Source: Oceanococcus sp051252075
GTDB taxonomy: Bacteria; Pseudomonadota; Gammaproteobacteria; Nevskiales; Oceanococcaceae
Length of the DNA stretch: 64,000 nucleotides
Assembly (NCBI GenBank): GCA_051252075.1
Contig: JBPOFU010000003.1
Location: forward strand, 1-64,000
Direction: 5' to 3'
Below the pieces are notes generated by a model. The model was not told where the DNA came from, ran no database searches, and worked only from the letters and a program-made list of their open reading frames with translations. The translations under genes were made by a program, and so were the position numbers. Each line of letters starts with the position of its first letter. Positions within the stretch are counted from its first letter, which is position 1. Shown one piece after another: positions 36,653 through 45,785 of the stretch.

Positions 36653-38827
36653 TCACATTTTTAATCGTGCTGATGAAACCATACGTAGGGCTAGGAAGCA
36701 GACTAGCGCTAACAACATCGCGGTAATAACGCCCAAGGCCGATAATATCCAGGGATGGCGCGCCAAGAAGATCCATAGGCGGTCTCGCCAACTTAAGTTA
36801 CCTAGGCTGTAGCTGGTTCCGTTATCGACCACATGAACAGCGTCGTCGGCAATCACCGCGGCCGTTCCTCGAATCAAATGCACCCGGCCCGGATCATCCA
36901 AAACGTTGGTCACTGCCAGCAAGGAGTCTGCGTTGGAGCCAACCAGGGCGACGACGGAACGCCCTTTCGCTAGCGGTGACTCATAACCCAAAACACCACC
37001 GATGGGCGCGCTGGAGAGCACGCTGAGTTTCACCGCTGCATTCGCCGCCTGCGGACTGCGTTGGGCTCTAAGGATCTTGCGCGAGCGGTTCAATATCAAA
37101 GATTCAGATTCGCTGTCCGTGCCAGCTTTGGCATCCACGCCTATGAGCAGTAGATCCCGCTCTATATCCTGAAGCTTTGAAACTGTAGTGACATCGAAGC
37201 GCGTGGCCACGACACCGGTCATTCTTGCCATTCGTCCAAGGACGAACAAACTGGCTTCTATGTCCGCGGCCGAATAGGCATCAGGCAGGACGATTGTAGT
37301 CCCCGACAGATCGGCGTAGCGGGTGAACGGATATCCGGCATTGGCGAACAGGGCCAAATTCGGCATGTCGACATAGTGCGAAAAACCCGTGAGATCTATC
37401 GATGAATCAGGGTCGATAGCGGCGTGAACGTCATCAGTAGGCGTGTCTTTGCAGCGATCACTATTGTGATAATCCAGGCTGAACTGGAATTGCATCTGAT
37501 TGTCGCTATCAATTTGAAATGCAGGTATTTCTACATCGGATTGACGCTGAAAACGTTCGGCATTGAGTATCGGCAGGCGTAATTGAAATTCATCTTTAAC
37601 CTGCGTTTCAGATTCCAGCCGGAAGGACTGCACAAAGCGCTGATTTATAAACACCGCGAGGCTGGAATTGTCTCGATCTATAGGTTTTGTGTAGCGGTAC
37701 TTTAAATCCAAATCGATGACGCGCTCAAACCCTGTATAGAGATCGGGCGGAATGCGGGCATTGATTTTGATGGGCAAAGGTTGATGTCCTTTGACCTGCA
37801 AATCCAGTGGGTTTTCGACCAACTCATCGAAGCTGACTTTGCGGTCGGTGCGTATCCATTTTGGTACGTCGTAGAGCGCTCTTGCTGGCGGTTCAACGAC
37901 AGACTCAATGATTGCCGATTGCCCATTCATCAAGGTGTGGCCATACACGGTGCCAATAACGGCTTGCCGCAACTGCGCTTCGTTCTTGCCGTGAAAAACC
38001 AGCACGCGCCGATGCGGCTGCTTTGGCTGTTGCAGTATGAAGACTCTGGGGCGGTCGGTCGGTTTTACATCCAAAGATTCCGGAATGGTGTCGTTGGTTA
38101 GCAGCATGAGGCCATGGCGTTCGGGCCATTGGTCTATGCGTACCGGGAATCGGGCGCCACGGTAATCGGCAAGTTTGCCAAACCATGAGGCAACAATCCC
38201 TGCAGATTCGATCATATTGGGTGTGGGCTTATCGCCAAATACCATTGGCAGCTGTAGGCGGCTATTGTCGCGTTGATCAAAAAATGGGGCGGGTAATGCG
38301 GACAGGCCGGCTCGAATTTCCAGTGGCAGCAAGCGCAGATCAAGGCCGCTATCCAACCCGAATTGCACCCATAAAGAGGAATGGGTCGCGTCTTCGCATT
38401 CCAGTGTGTAGTGCCCTATCAGTTGCAAGCTGAGTTGGTTGTAATCAGTAAACAGCCTCGGGTCGACGCTGATCGTATTGCGGATTTCCAATTGCGTGGA
38501 GCTGCCATCGATCGGAATCGTTTTGAGCATTTCGCCATTCAGACGCACGTTCACGTGTGACAGCCTAGCAAGCAGTGCCGGAGACACGCTCATATTCAAA
38601 TCGAGGCTTGCCGCAACAACCGTTTCGTCAAGGCGTACCCCAAAAGCTAAGGAAACCTCGCTGCTGACGCCGCCCAGTTTCAGCGGCTGGCTCAACCCTA
38701 AATCACGAAACGAAAGTTTGCGTTGCACACTTTGTGTTGCTTCAGTCGCGAACCCGGTTTGGGATACAGCCAACAGAGCTACGAGAAAAAACTTGAACGC
38801 AAGTGTGTTTGGCAGCCGATTGAACAT
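36653..38827 (-). CDS. bcsB: Cellulose synthase regulatory subunit BcsB
   Basis: A 724-aa periplasmic protein with a signal peptide (FFLVALLAVSQTGFA), two pairs of carbohydrate-binding and flavodoxin-like domains, and one C-terminal transmembrane helix (WILSALGVITAMLLALVCF) that packs against BcsA. It guides the glucan across the periplasm and is required for BcsA activity. First gene of the minus-strand bcsB-bcsZ-bcsC unit, 32 bp before bcsZ, and thus separated from bcsA, which is rare since the two usually adjoin. Confidence 0.93.
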   Translation of the reverse strand: MFNRLPNTLAFKFFLVALLAVSQTGFATEATQSVQRKLSFRDLGLSQPLKLGGVSSEVSLAFGVRLDETVVAASLDLNMSVSPALLARLSHVNVRLNGEMLKTIPIDGSSTQLEIRNTISVDPRLFTDYNQLSLQLIGHYTLECEDATHSSLWVQFGLDSGLDLRLLPLEIRAGLSALPAPFFDQRDNSRLQLPMVFGDKPTPNMIESAGIVASWFGKLADYRGARFPVRIDQWPERHGLMLLTNDTIPESLDVKPTDRPRVFILQQPKQPHRRVLVFHGKNEAQLRQAVIGTVYGHTLMNGQSAIIESVVEPPARALYDVPKWIRTDRKVSFDELVENPLDLQVKGHQPLPIKINARIPPDLYTGFERVIDLDLKYRYTKPIDRDNSSLAVFINQRFVQSFRLESETQVKDEFQLRLPILNAERFQRQSDVEIPAFQIDSDNQMQFQFSLDYHNSDRCKDTPTDDVHAAIDPDSSIDLTGFSHYVDMPNLALFANAGYPFTRYADLSGTTIVLPDAYSAADIEASLFVLGRMARMTGVVATRFDVTTVSKLQDIERDLLLIGVDAKAGTDSESESLILNRSRKILRAQRSPQAANAAVKLSVLSSAPIGGVLGYESPLAKGRSVVALVGSNADSLLAVTNVLDDPGRVHLIRGTAAVIADDAVHVVDNGTSYSLGNLSWRDRLWIFLARHPWILSALGVITAMLLALVCFLALRMVSSARLKM

Positions 38828-38925
38828 GACAAGAGTCGCAAAAAGTTCTGAAGGCTAAATGCTAACTGAAATAGGCTTTAAAGGTTTATCGACCGCGTGT
38901 TGTCGCTTAGTAATCGCAAGCCAGC

Positions 38926-38959
38926 GTCTGGGCAGTCGCTGGTATTCATGACTGCCCAG
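38926..38959. other. 11-bp stem-loop downstream of the SDR gene
   Basis: TCTGGGCAGTC (38926-38936) and GACTGCCCAGA (38949-38959) form a perfect stem with a 12-base loop. No T-run follows on the minus strand and only a weak one on the plus strand. It may be the transcript end of the SDR gene. An alternative 6-bp hairpin (CCAGCG 38920-38925 with CGCTGG 38936-38941) uses overlapping bases, so both cannot form at once. Confidence 0.5.
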
Positions 38960-38978
38960 ATTTATCGGAAATGCAAAA

Positions 38979-39830
38979 TTACGATGCAGAAAGTCGCTTG
39001 CGCCCCAACTTCATGGCGCCACCAAGCAAAGCTTGATAGCCAGTCGGCAGGGTGCGTTGGAAGCTATCGATGACTTTGGCATCCAAGCCGACGAGCACGC
39101 GGCGAGCATCTTTTCGTACCGCTTTGAGGATGATCTTTGCCGCGTCTTCTGGGGTGGTGCGGAACATCTTTTCGAAATTTTTCTGGTTTGCGTTGCCGTC
39201 TACGCCAGTGAGCTCTTTTACGCTGCTGTTCATGCGGGCATCACGGGCGATATTGGTCTTGATGCCGCCGGGGTGCACGCAGGTTGCGGAGACGCCGCTG
39301 TCCATCATGTCCAATTCTTGGCGCAATGATTCAGTGAACCCGCGCACGGCGAATTTGGTGGCGTTGTAAGCACTTTGAGTCGGCTGGGAAAACAAGCCAA
39401 ACACACTAGAGACATTAATAACGTGGCCGTCAGCGCTGCTGATCAGGTGTGGCAAAAAGGCTTTGGTGCCGTAAATCACACCCCAGAGATTGATGTTGAC
39501 GATCCATTCGTAGTCTTCAACGCTGGTGCCTAAAACGCTGCCGCCTAGGGCTACGCCTGCGTTGTTGAAAACGAGGTTGACCTGGCCATGCTCGGCTACG
39601 ACCTGATCGGCCCAAGCGAACACGGCGTCTTTGTTGGCGACATCAATAATTTGTTGGGTAATTTTTACCCCACTGTCTGCGAGCAGCTGCGTGGTTTCAT
39701 TCAATCCCACTTCGTTCACATCGGAGAGTGCAAGGGCGCAGCCTTCGCTTGCTAATTGCAGCGCCAGTGCGCGGCCTATGCCTGAGCCTGCGCCAGTAAT
39801 AGCGGCGACTTTTCCGTTAAAGGATTTCAT
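38979..39830 (-). CDS. Short-chain dehydrogenase/reductase
   Basis: A 283-aa SDR of the classical type: cofactor motif TGAGSGIGRA, NNAG, catalytic Ser in INVSSVFG and YNATK as the Tyr-Lys pair. Asp at the end of the second strand (ALSDVNE) suggests NAD(H) preference. Substrate cannot be read from sequence; similar enzymes act on lipids or acyl chains. It lies downstream of a di-metal hydrolase in the same direction, 103 bp apart, and may share its control by the palindrome at 40853. Confidence 0.88.
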   Translation of the reverse strand: MKSFNGKVAAITGAGSGIGRALALQLASEGCALALSDVNEVGLNETTQLLADSGVKITQQIIDVANKDAVFAWADQVVAEHGQVNLVFNNAGVALGGSVLGTSVEDYEWIVNINLWGVIYGTKAFLPHLISSADGHVINVSSVFGLFSQPTQSAYNATKFAVRGFTESLRQELDMMDSGVSATCVHPGGIKTNIARDARMNSSVKELTGVDGNANQKNFEKMFRTTPEDAAKIILKAVRKDARRVLVGLDAKVIDSFQRTLPTGYQALLGGAMKLGRKRLSAS

Positions 39831-39933
39831 GTTGGGACTCTCTGTAAATCAGCTGTGCAGTATGGAAGGGCGGATGGAAAAATACAAAAGGCTGGCCCAG
39901 CGCAATACGGCTAGACAGCCAAAGGGGATGAGA

Positions 39934-40821
39934 TTAAGAGGCCTGCGTCACCGACTCCGGGAAATCTTCTAGCAGCTTTAGATACTGTCGATTGTCATGA
40001 TCCCAAGGATGAAAATTGAACTTGAAGTAGTCGGCCCAGGGTTTGACCAGTTTGCGGGCATATCCGACTTCACCATAGGTGAGTCTGAAGAATGAGCGCC
40101 AGCCCTTGCGGTTGCTGAGTTCGCCTTCCAGTTTGAGCATGCGCAGAAAGTAGTAAGAAGTGACTGCCAGTAGAATCGGTGTTGCAATCAGCTGCCCGGT
40201 CACGCGTTCTGCATAAGCTCGAGCACCTTTGCCATACACTTTTTCCCACACATCAAATGCGACAGATTTGTGTTCGGTTTCTTCTAAGGCGTGCCAAGTC
40301 CAGACATTGGCGAAGGCCGGGTCTGCATTTTCTAGCATGCGGGGTTCTTTGAGTAAGCCGTCCGCCATGATCGCGGTGAAGTGTTCTAGCGCGATCGTGC
40401 CAGACAATTGCAGTGATTTCGGGGTCCATTTCTGAAACATCCCGAGCAGAGCTTTGACGAATTCTTCTTGTTGTTCAGTGCCTTGGGTTGCTGCGAAAAC
40501 GGCGTCGTTGTAGTCCTCATGTTCGCGCCCATGCATGGCTTCTTGGCCGATGAATGCGGTCACGGCTTTTTTGAGCTCGGCGTCATCAATTTGGTCGCGG
40601 TGGTCTCGCATGCTCTTAATAAAGAAGCGCTCTCCAACAGGGAAGAGTATGGACAGCGTGTTCATAAATAAGGAAATGTGTTTTTCGCCGCCGTTCCAAT
40701 CTAGGATTTTTTCGGTGGGTAGATCAAAACTAATGTCACGTCGCGTCGGGAGCACGTCGGCATTCTTGCCGGATTTGGGGGCATTTATGTTCGGTTTAGT
40801 CAGTGTGAGTTCAGCTTCCAT
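39934..40821 (-). CDS. Metal-dependent hydrolase, PF10118-like
   Basis: A 295-aa protein from ATG 40821, preceded by AAAGGTGA at the right distance; a longer frame to 40893 lacks this. Carboxylate and histidine pairs GQEAMHGREHE, LEHFTAIM and LEETEHKSVAFD resemble a ferritin-like di-metal site and match the family annotated as predicted metal-dependent hydrolase. A hydrophobic stretch near 210 (LIATPILLAVTSYYFL) suggests membrane contact. Often found beside SDRs and TetR regulators in lipid-related loci; here no regulator gene is present. Confidence 0.82.
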   Translation of the reverse strand: MEAELTLTKPNINAPKSGKNADVLPTRRDISFDLPTEKILDWNGGEKHISLFMNTLSILFPVGERFFIKSMRDHRDQIDDAELKKAVTAFIGQEAMHGREHEDYNDAVFAATQGTEQQEEFVKALLGMFQKWTPKSLQLSGTIALEHFTAIMADGLLKEPRMLENADPAFANVWTWHALEETEHKSVAFDVWEKVYGKGARAYAERVTGQLIATPILLAVTSYYFLRMLKLEGELSNRKGWRSFFRLTYGEVGYARKLVKPWADYFKFNFHPWDHDNRQYLKLLEDFPESVTQAS

Positions 40822-40852
40822 TGCGTCACCTTTAAATAGGACATTGATAACA

Positions 40853-40872
40853 GTTACATAGATCAATGTAAC
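40853..40872. promoter_or_regulatory. Palindrome, possible TetR-type operator
   Basis: GTTACAT-AGATCA-ATGTAAC is a perfect 7-bp inverted repeat with 6-base spacer, 32 bp upstream of the hydrolase start. A second interleaved repeat, CATTGAT (40842-40848) and ATCAATG (40862-40868), overlaps it. Size and position fit a dimeric repressor of the TetR family, but no such gene is in the window. Confidence 0.5.
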
Positions 40873-40904
40873 CATTAATGTTGCAGTGCGCAAGAGTCAG
40901 GCAC

Positions 40905-40942
40905 AAAAAAACCGAACTTGTAAGTGCTACAGGCTCGGTTTC
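40905..40942 (-). terminator. Rho-independent terminator after the purM-purN-DUF3108 operon
   Basis: On the minus strand AAACCGA and TCGGTTT pair, with a partly paired loop containing CTGTAGCACTTACAAG, and a T-run follows (the A-run at 40905-40911 on the plus strand). It lies 38 bp after the DUF3108 stop. Confidence 0.8.
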
Positions 40943-40980
40943 ATTGAGGTTCTTTTGGATTGGGGAGGCGCCCCTACAAC

Positions 40981-41733
40981 TTACTCGGCGGCAGAGGTTT
41001 CCGCATCTGGCTCGCTGCTTGCGTCGGGCTGTGGGTGCAGCGCCTTCAGTGAAATGCCCAAAACCGGGTCATCTCTACGTTGTTGCTCCACTTTCACTAA
41101 GCGATACCCCAGTTCCGGTGCGACCCAAAAGCGGGTGGTTTTCTTAGGGTCGTTAATGCGTTCGACGCGTATGGTCCTGAACGTGCCCGCTGGCACGGTG
41201 ATGGTTTCTTCCCCAGTAACGGCCAAGGTGTATTGCTTGATGCGGTCATCGTCGATGACGGTCACTACCAGACGACGTTCTTCTACCGGGAAGCTCATGC
41301 CTTCCACTAGGCGTAAGGCCTCGAGCTGCACCATGAACCGATCAACACCGCCCTCTGGCCATTCTCGTTCACTTCCGTTGTGATCGGTGACGAGGCGTTT
41401 TTCCGGATCGAAGCTGAGGCTGAAATTCTCGTCGCCAGCGCCGACGCCGCTGCGGTGATAACGAAAAAACCGTGGTTCTAAATGCGTGCCGACTTGGCAA
41501 AACTCACTGCGCTCGGTAATGCTGCCGGTGGCCCAACGAAACAACCAAGACGGTTTGGCGGTGTAGCTGTGCACATAGCAATCACCTTCGCCTTTCTCCA
41601 GGCTCACACTGGCCGTGCCCAGTTTGCTGTCGCCCCGATACAATTCAAAATCGGCGACAAATAAATCGAGTTGCTTGGCCGGTGCCAGCGATGCTATGCC
41701 TATCAAGCAGAAGAAAAGGGCCGCACGAATCAT
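40981..41733 (-). CDS. DUF3108 protein, exported
   Basis: A 250-aa protein with a signal peptide (LFFCLIGIASLAPA) and a DUF3108 domain (VADFELYRGDSKLG at the front, VPAGTFRTIRVER and TTRFWVAPELGYRLVKVEQQRRDD later). The C-terminal 20 residues are acidic and low in complexity. DUF3108 proteins lie downstream of purN in many gammaproteobacteria; their function is not known. The start overlaps the purN stop by one base (TGATG), and a terminator follows. Confidence 0.88.
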   Translation of the reverse strand: MIRAALFFCLIGIASLAPAKQLDLFVADFELYRGDSKLGTASVSLEKGEGDCYVHSYTAKPSWLFRWATGSITERSEFCQVGTHLEPRFFRYHRSGVGAGDENFSLSFDPEKRLVTDHNGSEREWPEGGVDRFMVQLEALRLVEGMSFPVEERRLVVTVIDDDRIKQYTLAVTGEETITVPAGTFRTIRVERINDPKKTTRFWVAPELGYRLVKVEQQRRDDPVLGISLKALHPQPDASSEPDAETSAAE

Positions 41734-42380
41734 CAGTATTCTCCAATCAAAGGCACTGTAAGGGCCTGCCCATCGAGCCAGGCTTGGCCACTACTGTATG
41801 TCAGGCGACCACTGGCCGCCCAACTAAGAACCTCGGGATACAGTGCAAGTTCAACTTCGTCCATCACCCGTTGGGCGAGACTGTTCTGATCATCTTCTGG
41901 GCGAATGTGAATTTGGCCCTGCTTGATGACGGCCCCCGCATCCAATTCTTCGGTCACGTAGTGCACGCTGGCGCCGTGCTGGGCGTCACCCGCGTCTAGT
42001 GCGCGTTTGTGCGTATGCAGGCCGCGATATTTTGGTAATAGCGAAGGGTGAATGTTAAACATGCGCCCTTCAAATTGGCGGATAAAGCCGCCCGTCAAAA
42101 TGCGCATGAAGCCAGCCAGTACAACGATGTCCGGTTGGCAGGCGTGCAAGGTCTCGGCTAAAGCCAGATCAAAGCTTTCGCGACTCTCAAATTCGGTGTG
42201 ATTGACGATCGCGGTCGCCACGCCCAGGGATTCTGCTTTATCCAGGCCTGTTGCTTCTGGCCGATTGCTCAGTACCAATACGGGATCGGCTTGAATGGCG
42301 TCGATTTGGCAGGCTTGCAAAATAGCCTGCATGTTGCGTCCGGTGCCGGAAATCAGCACCGCCAAACGTGCTCGGCTCAC
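41733..42380 (-). CDS. purN: Phosphoribosylglycinamide formyltransferase
   Basis: A 215-aa purine enzyme using 10-formyltetrahydrofolate to formylate GAR. Family motifs are present: LISGTGRNMQAIL, LAGFMRILTGGFI, MFNIHPSLLPKYRG with the catalytic HP, and GASVHYVTEELDAG. The start overlaps the purM stop by ATGA, as is usual for this pair. Confidence 0.96.
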   Translation of the reverse strand: MSRARLAVLISGTGRNMQAILQACQIDAIQADPVLVLSNRPEATGLDKAESLGVATAIVNHTEFESRESFDLALAETLHACQPDIVVLAGFMRILTGGFIRQFEGRMFNIHPSLLPKYRGLHTHKRALDAGDAQHGASVHYVTEELDAGAVIKQGQIHIRPEDDQNSLAQRVMDEVELALYPEVLSWAASGRLTYSSGQAWLDGQALTVPLIGEY

Positions 42381-43420
42381 CCCTGGAAAACGACGGCGTC
42401 GTCTTTTCGCACAGTTACGCTACCCAATTCGAACACTTCTTCGCCCGCTGCAACCAGCGCTTGTGTGCAGTGCTCCTGTTGTGCACGCGGCACGACTAAG
42501 ACCAAGCCTATGCCGCAATTAAACGTGCGCAGCATTTCAGACTCGGCAATGTTGCCACCGCGTTGCAACCAATTGAAAACTTCGGGTCGTTGCCAAGAAT
42601 CACGGTTGATCGTGGCCGAGAATTGCTCAGGTAGTACGCGTGGCAGATTTTCAGTTAAACCGCCGCCGGTGATGTGGCAAATGGCATTGATGCGATGATC
42701 ATTGACTAAAGGCAGTACCGATTTGATGTAAATCCGTGTCGGTGCCATCAGCGCGTCCAGCAGCGGAACGCCTGCGCAGTCTTGTTGTACGTCTGCTTCG
42801 GTCACTTCTAAGACCTTGCGAATCAAAGAGTAGCCATTGGAGTGAGGCCCGCTGGATGCAAGACCCAGGACGACGTCACCTTCGCGCACTTTGCTGCCAT
42901 CAAGAATATTGCTGCGCTCTACGATGCCAACGGTAAAACCGGCCGCATCGAAGTCACCATCGCGGTACAAGCCCGGCATTTCGGCAGTTTCGCCACCAAC
43001 CAGTGCACAACCGGCATCTTCACAACCTGCCGCGACGCTGGCGATGACACGAGCCGCGACACCGCGCTCCAAGTGCCCAGTGGCGAAGTAATCCAAGAAA
43101 AACAACGGTTCAGCGCCGCTGACCAGGATGTCATTGACGCACATGGCGACCAGATCGCGGCCTAAACCATCCAGACGTTCATGATCGATGCCCAGTTTCA
43201 GCTTGGTGCCGATACCATCCGTACCGGAGACTAAAACGGGCTCTTTGTAGCCGCTGGGCAGTTGAAAAAGCCCGCCAAAGCCACCGATGCCGCCGAGTAC
43301 TTCGGGGCGCATAGTGCGTGCGATGAGGGGTTTGATGTCTTCAACCAACTGATTTCCGGCATCGATATCGACGCCGGCATCGCGGTAACTCAGCGATTGA
43401 CGGTTCTCAGGCGAGGTCAT
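42377..43420 (-). CDS. purM: Phosphoribosylformylglycinamidine cyclo-ligase
   Basis: A 347-aa AIR synthetase. SYRDAGVDIDAGN, SGTDGIGTKLKLG, the ATP-grasping VNDILVSGAEPLFFLDY and ITGGGLTENLPRVLP are the family signatures. ATG 43420 is chosen over a more distant in-frame start at 43462 because it gives the family N-terminus. It is divergent from the DUF2066 gene with a gap of 77 bp, an arrangement also seen in Pseudomonas. Confidence 0.96.
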   Translation of the reverse strand: MTSPENRQSLSYRDAGVDIDAGNQLVEDIKPLIARTMRPEVLGGIGGFGGLFQLPSGYKEPVLVSGTDGIGTKLKLGIDHERLDGLGRDLVAMCVNDILVSGAEPLFFLDYFATGHLERGVAARVIASVAAGCEDAGCALVGGETAEMPGLYRDGDFDAAGFTVGIVERSNILDGSKVREGDVVLGLASSGPHSNGYSLIRKVLEVTEADVQQDCAGVPLLDALMAPTRIYIKSVLPLVNDHRINAICHITGGGLTENLPRVLPEQFSATINRDSWQRPEVFNWLQRGGNIAESEMLRTFNCGIGLVLVVPRAQQEHCTQALVAAGEEVFELGSVTVRKDDAVVFQG

Positions 43421-43497
43421 GGTGGCATAGAGGTGGGAAAACAAGGCGCATTGTACCTGCACCTATTACACTTGGGCTTTTGATTGCCACAAATCTC

Positions 43498-44673
43498 ATG
43501 CTTGTGTTGCGTCTGTTGATTCTTGTTTTGAGCTTTTCCCTGTCTTTGGCGCATGCCAGCGACATGGCGCAGGCTGCTGGTTTTTACCAAGGGAGTTCGC
43601 CGCTGAGCGGGCGTGATCAAGCCGCTAGAGAGGCTGCAACCCGCGCCGCATTAGGCCAGGTTTTAACCCGCATGAGTGGCAATGTGTCGGTCAGCGTCAG
43701 CGATGAAGCGCAAGCCTTGATCGCCCAAGCCCCGCGCTTTGTGCGCAGTTTTCGGTTTGCCCAAGACGATATTCCAGCGACAGAAACTGAAGCAGCGCAA
43801 ACGCGCCAGCTTTTGTTGGTGGATTTCGATGCTGCGGCATTGAATCGCGCGGCGCGTCAGCAGGGTTTGTCCTTGTGGGATGCACGTCGTCCGGTCACCG
43901 CAGTTTGGTTGCTTGGCCCAACTGAAAAAGGTCCGCGTCAGCTGTATGAACGCTCGCGCATTGAGCAGCGTCTGCCGGGTTTGGTGCAAGCCGCTGCGCG
44001 TCGTGGCTTGCCTATGCAATACCCGATGATGGATGAACAAGATCAGGCTGCGGTGAGTAGCTACGATGTGATTGGTGAGGATTATCGCCGTCTTGAGATG
44101 GCATCAGCGCGCTATCAAGCACGCCATGTGTTGTTGCTGCGTATCGAGAGCCGCGATGGCCTGTGGTATGCCTTGTGGTCTTTTTTGCGGGCCGACCAAG
44201 AGCCCCTGCGCTGGCGCAGTTTGGGAGAGGACCCCAGTATCGCTTTGTCCAGTGGCTTTGATCGCTACGCCGATGAATTGGCGGGACTGTACGCGCGGCG
44301 AGTGGCCGCAGGTTGGGTGCAGGACACGCGCCTGAGAGTGGTTGGTGTCAATAGCTTGAGCGCCTATGCGCGTGTGTTGTCGTATCTGGAAAATAGCAAC
44401 TTGGTGCAGCAGATTGCGCCCAATGAATTGAATGGCGATCAGGTGGTTTATCAGCTGCGCTTTGAGGGTGAGACCAGTGATTTAAAGCGCAGCTTGAACA
44501 GCAGTGGCTTTTTGCGAGAAGAACTCGATCAAATCCCGCGTTTTGACTTCCCACAAGCGAATGATTCGGCAGCGCCTGGCGCTGCTCCCGAGCCTACGGC
44601 AGCACCCGTAACAGGCCTGAATTTCTATGCCATTACGGCGGATCCTGAATTGCGCTATAGGTATCTCGAATGA
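43498..44673 (+). CDS. DUF2066 protein, exported
   Basis: A 391-aa protein with a signal peptide (VLRLLILVLSFSLSLAHA) and a DUF2066 domain starting at about 30 (GFYQGSSPLSGRDQAAREAATRAAL; YERSRIEQRLPGL later). Near the C-terminus a Pro/Ala-rich linker (APGAAPEPTAAP) is followed by a short tail. The family is conserved next to purM and hda in gammaproteobacteria but its role is unknown. ATG 43498 is used; an upstream in-frame start at 43480 is possible. The stop overlaps the PerM start (ATGA). Confidence 0.85.
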   Translation: MLVLRLLILVLSFSLSLAHASDMAQAAGFYQGSSPLSGRDQAAREAATRAALGQVLTRMSGNVSVSVSDEAQALIAQAPRFVRSFRFAQDDIPATETEAAQTRQLLLVDFDAAALNRAARQQGLSLWDARRPVTAVWLLGPTEKGPRQLYERSRIEQRLPGLVQAAARRGLPMQYPMMDEQDQAAVSSYDVIGEDYRRLEMASARYQARHVLLLRIESRDGLWYALWSFLRADQEPLRWRSLGEDPSIALSSGFDRYADELAGLYARRVAAGWVQDTRLRVVGVNSLSAYARVLSYLENSNLVQQIAPNELNGDQVVYQLRFEGETSDLKRSLNSSGFLREELDQIPRFDFPQANDSAAPGAAPEPTAAPVTGLNFYAITADPELRYRYLE

Positions 44674-45785
44674 TGTCAGAGCATCCTTGGGCTAAACCTT
44701 TGGCACTCAGCGCCAGTCTCATCGCGAGTTTGTGGCTGCTGCATTTGTTATCGCCGATTCTGTTGCCTTTCGTGCTGGGCGCAGCGCTGGCCTATTTGGG
44801 CGACCCGATTGTGGATCGCTTGGAAGGCTGGGGTTTATCGCGCACGGCGGGTGTTTGCCTGGTTTTTGGCTTGTTTGGCGGCGTGGGATTAGCCTTAACT
44901 TTGATACTGCTGCCAATGCTGATCGAGCAAGTTGTGCAATTGGTGCAAAAGACCCCCACTTTCTTATTGTGGTTGCAGCAAGAGGCCCTGCCTAAGATTG
45001 GGGTGGCTTTGCCGGAAGGCGCGCATCTTGATGCGGATTCCTTGCGCAAGGTTATTACTGAGCACTGGCAGAAAGCCGGCGATGTTCTAACTCAATGGGT
45101 GGGGCCATTGACGCGATCAGGCGGTGCCATGCTCGCCCTGGTGCTCAATCTGTTTATGGTTCCCGTGGTGACTTTCTATTTGCTGCGTGATTGGGATTTG
45201 CTGGTGGCCGAGATTAGCCGCCTACTGCCGCGGAAGGTTGAGCCCAAAGTGAATCAGTTGGCCAAGGAAGTCGACGATGTGCTGGGCGCATTTATCACCG
45301 GGCAGTTAATGGTGATGCTGTCCTTGGGCTGCTTGTACGCGGCGGGTTTGTGGCTGGCCGGCTTGGATTTGGCGCTGCTGGTTGGCTTTGCTGCAGGTAT
45401 CGTCAGTTTTATTCCGTACCTAGGGCCGATCTTTGGCATCGTCAGTGCGGGTATTGCCATGCTGATACAGACTCAGGAATTGCTGCCATTACTAGGTGTC
45501 GCGGCCGTGTTCGGAATAGGCCAATTCTTAGAAAGTGTTTGGTTGACGCCATGGCTGGTCGGCGACAAAGTCGGCTTGCATCCGGTGACCGTTATTTTCG
45601 CGGTCATGGCCGGAGGTCAACTGTTTGGTTTTGTCGGCGTGATGTTGGCTTTGCCCGCAGCGTCAGGATTGGCCGTGTTGGTGCGACATCTGCGGGAACA
45701 TTGGCTCGCCAGCGATTGGTATGCGGAAGCGGAGCTATCTGATTGGGTATCCCAAGATGACGTGGACGAGCAACCACCCGCATGA
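44670..45785 (+). CDS. perM: AI-2E family transporter / PerM-like permease
   Basis: A 371-aa inner-membrane protein with about eight helices, of the family whose members export AI-2 or exchange Na+/H+; most are unassigned. LPLLIEQV-like MLIEQVVQLVQ, FITGQLMVMLSLG and LVGFAAGIVSFIPYLGPIFG are its signatures. The middle of a three-gene unit DUF2066-perM-hda, with ATGA overlaps on both sides. Confidence 0.88.
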   Translation: MMSEHPWAKPLALSASLIASLWLLHLLSPILLPFVLGAALAYLGDPIVDRLEGWGLSRTAGVCLVFGLFGGVGLALTLILLPMLIEQVVQLVQKTPTFLLWLQQEALPKIGVALPEGAHLDADSLRKVITEHWQKAGDVLTQWVGPLTRSGGAMLALVLNLFMVPVVTFYLLRDWDLLVAEISRLLPRKVEPKVNQLAKEVDDVLGAFITGQLMVMLSLGCLYAAGLWLAGLDLALLVGFAAGIVSFIPYLGPIFGIVSAGIAMLIQTQELLPLLGVAAVFGIGQFLESVWLTPWLVGDKVGLHPVTVIFAVMAGGQLFGFVGVMLALPAASGLAVLVRHLREHWLASDWYAEAELSDWVSQDDVDEQPPA

